Assembly (NCBI RefSeq): GCF_027580225.2
Contig: NC_073358.2
Coordinates: 10,529,001-10,593,000, forward strand
DNA from: Misgurnus anguillicaudatus
Taxonomy: Eukaryota; Chordata; Actinopteri; Cypriniformes; Cobitidae
Direction of reading: 5' to 3'
DNA: 64,000 nucleotides
Part shown: positions 48,001-51,000 of the stretch, one piece after another
Position numbering within the stretch: the stretch's first letter is position 1
How the letters are laid out: every line of letters starts with the position of its first letter
Position numbers and translations under genes: made by a program
Notes under the pieces: generated by a model
The model's database searches: none
Seen by the model: the letters and a program-made list of their open reading frames with translations, nothing else
What the model was told of the DNA's origin: nothing

Positions 48001-51000
48001 TTTTTATTCATATTTCTTCTATATTGTTTATGTCTCAATGTGGCTGATTGTGTGAGTAGATGGCAGGTTTGCGTGGCACAGTTCTGGTTCTGCAGTCTTC
48101 TGAGAAGTCTTACGAGGTTGAGAAGATTCAGCTGCAGGAACGAGTAAAATCTCTTGAGAAGAATCTAGCAGAAGCTCATATCGGCAGCCAGGGAGATGCC
48201 TCATCAGGTAAAGTCAAATTTTACTTCTGCGTTCACTGTATGGCGTAGCCTATGCATAGAGGCATACCCTAATTTTATAGTCGTCTGTAGGTTATATGCC
48301 ATAGGCTATGCCGTGGGCTATGCCATAGGCTATGCGTAGCCTGACACGGACCTCGCCAATTTAACAACAGTCCGTTCTACCCGGACTGCAAGAGCTGTGA
48401 TTGATCTGTTAGAACTCCTCCCGTCAGGTCAAAAAAAACTGCATCGCATTTCTTCGTAGACAGTTTCACCTGCGACTGTAAGAACAAAATACATATAGAG
48501 CTTGTTTAGATATTGTTTATCATTTTAATGTAAACCTCATGCATGAAAAAAAGACAGCTGGAAAACAGGCCAATCTCAGCATAACACCCACTGTGACATC
48601 ACAGTGGAGATGTACGCCCCCACCATTAAATTACACATTAAATTAATTACAAAGTTGTTAAAATGCTAAAAACCAAGTTGTGACTGCTGAGTTAGCGCTA
48701 CATGCTAATTAATGTTATATGCTAGTGTTTAGACTAAAGTTCTACTATTGACTATTTTCGTAAGGGTGTAATTGTGGTAAAAGCGTAGTAACCATGTTTT
48801 TTTGTGTGTGTGTGTGTGTATTGATTACTACAGTAACCATGTTTTTTTTACTGTAGTAAAAACATGAATAATTTTCATAATGGCAGTTACGTTTGACAGG
48901 TCCATACTGGGAACAAAACCACAAACTTACCACTCCGTCCATTAACAATTTCCAGACAATTAGTTGCTCCTCAAAATCTGTATTTTCGTCTGAAACAGGC
49001 TCAAACATATAAGGTCTGTTTACCAATGTGAGTTACTGGCCTCAGAGCAATCAGAGCAGAGCTCAATATATTTATTTATAGACAATAATAGGGCAATAAT
49101 AGACCGTTTCATTCAAAGGACAAATCCTAGGGTTGTAAATGGACATGTAAAATATTTTATATATAATTTTTGCACTTAATAAATTTACATATCTTCTATT
49201 TAAAGGGACACTTCACCCATTTGCATTAAGCTTTGTATAGTTAGAACCCCAGTCATGTTTTTGAATGGTCATGCATCATTTTCTCAGTTGCCGCTAAGAC
49301 AGGAGAAATACATATTTCAGTGTTGCACTTCCTTCTTTTAATTATGTATAAATCATAATTTTGCATCATTGAAAGCAGGAGGTCCAATATCTTTGTTGAG
49401 GCGGTGAGACTACAAACACCCCTTTTCTCGGTCAAATAGGCACCAAATTCGAAATGTATCTTACATTTTAACTGCAGATATGACACACTTTTAATAAAGA
49501 TAAATTTTTCTATGGGTGAAATGCTCCTTTTATTATCAAAGAACAATTTCATTTATTGTTTCAATGCATTCTTTGGCACCTTTAAACATTCATCTACACT
49601 TGCCTTTAAAAGTCTTAACTGTTTGACCTGTTTTGTTTTAGATGATTCTGTCCTGAATCAGTGGAGGGAAGCAAAGGAGAACTCTGAGCGTCAGGTGTGC
49701 AGATTCTTTAGCATTTCTCCATATCTCTTTTGTATTTGAAAAGTGTCATTATAAATGTGTAAAGAGACTTTAAATGATTATTTTAAAATTTGTAATGGCT
49801 CCTAGTTCTTAGATGTTTTAAACGTATACTATAACTTTACACAACTTCGGAAAAGTCAATCCAAATGTAGTTTTACAGTTTTTAGAAAAAAGCAATCTCT
49901 TATTTAGTTATTAAAGAAATATAATTTTTATAAACAATTCTGATCATTTACTCACCCTCATGTCATCCAAGATGTTTCTCTTTCTTTGTTCATTCAAGAA
50001 GAAATTAGGTTTTTGAGGAAACATTCTAGGGTTTTTCTCAATATATGATGGACTTTAATGGACCTCAACAGTTTACAGTTTCAATGCAGCTTTAAAGGAG
50101 CAGTGAATCAAGGAATCAATTTTAACTTCAGCTTTTGTTATATATGAGGTCATCGTACTTGAACGAATATCCTGTAAGTTTCAGAACTAAAAAACGTCCT
50201 TGTTAATGAAATATCAAATGTTAAAGCCTAGAAAACGCCAGGTTCTGGAATGTCCCAAGTTATGACGTAGATGTACATTTTTAAACACCACCTCTACTGT
50301 AACACACTGAAGCATCCCTGTGTCTGTGCTCAAGCCAGCTGCGGTTTAAAAAACACAGTGAACCTGATTCTGATGCGCGCTTCCAGTGTTGTTTACGGAC
50401 GACTTATTTCTAGGCCTTCTAAGTTTTTGTTTGCTACTTCACTCATGCGCATTGTCATTTGCAGTGAGGAAAATAAGTATTTGGACACCCTGCTATTTTG
50501 CGAGTTCTCCCCCTTAGAAATCATGGAGGGGTCGGAAATTGTCATCGTATGTGCATGTCCACTGTGAGAGACATAGTCTAAAAAACATCCAGAAATCACA
50601 ATGTATGATTTTTTTAACTACTTATTTGTATGATAAAAGTATTTGAACACCTGAGAAAGTCAATGTTAATATTTGGTACAGTAGCCTTTGTTTGTAATTA
50701 CAGAGGTCAAACGTTTCCTGTAGTTTTTCCACCAGGTTTGCACACACTGCATAAGGGATTTTGGCCCACTCCTCCACATAGACCTTCTCTAGATCAGTCA
50801 GGTTTCTGGCCTGTCGCTGAGAAACACAGAGTTTAAGCTCCCTCTAAAGATACTCTATTGGGTTTAGGTCTGGAGACTGGCTAGGCCACGCCAGAACCTT
50901 GATTATGCTTCTTACAAAGCCACTCCTTGGTTATCCTGGCTGTGTGCTTTGGGTCATTGTCATGTTGGAAGATCCAGCCTCGACCCATCTTCTATGCTCT

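Noticed and set aside
48060..48248. Independent gene starting at the ATG at 48060
   Set aside because: The ATG is the first codon of an internal CLIP1 exon in phase with its neighbours and preceded by an acceptor AG.
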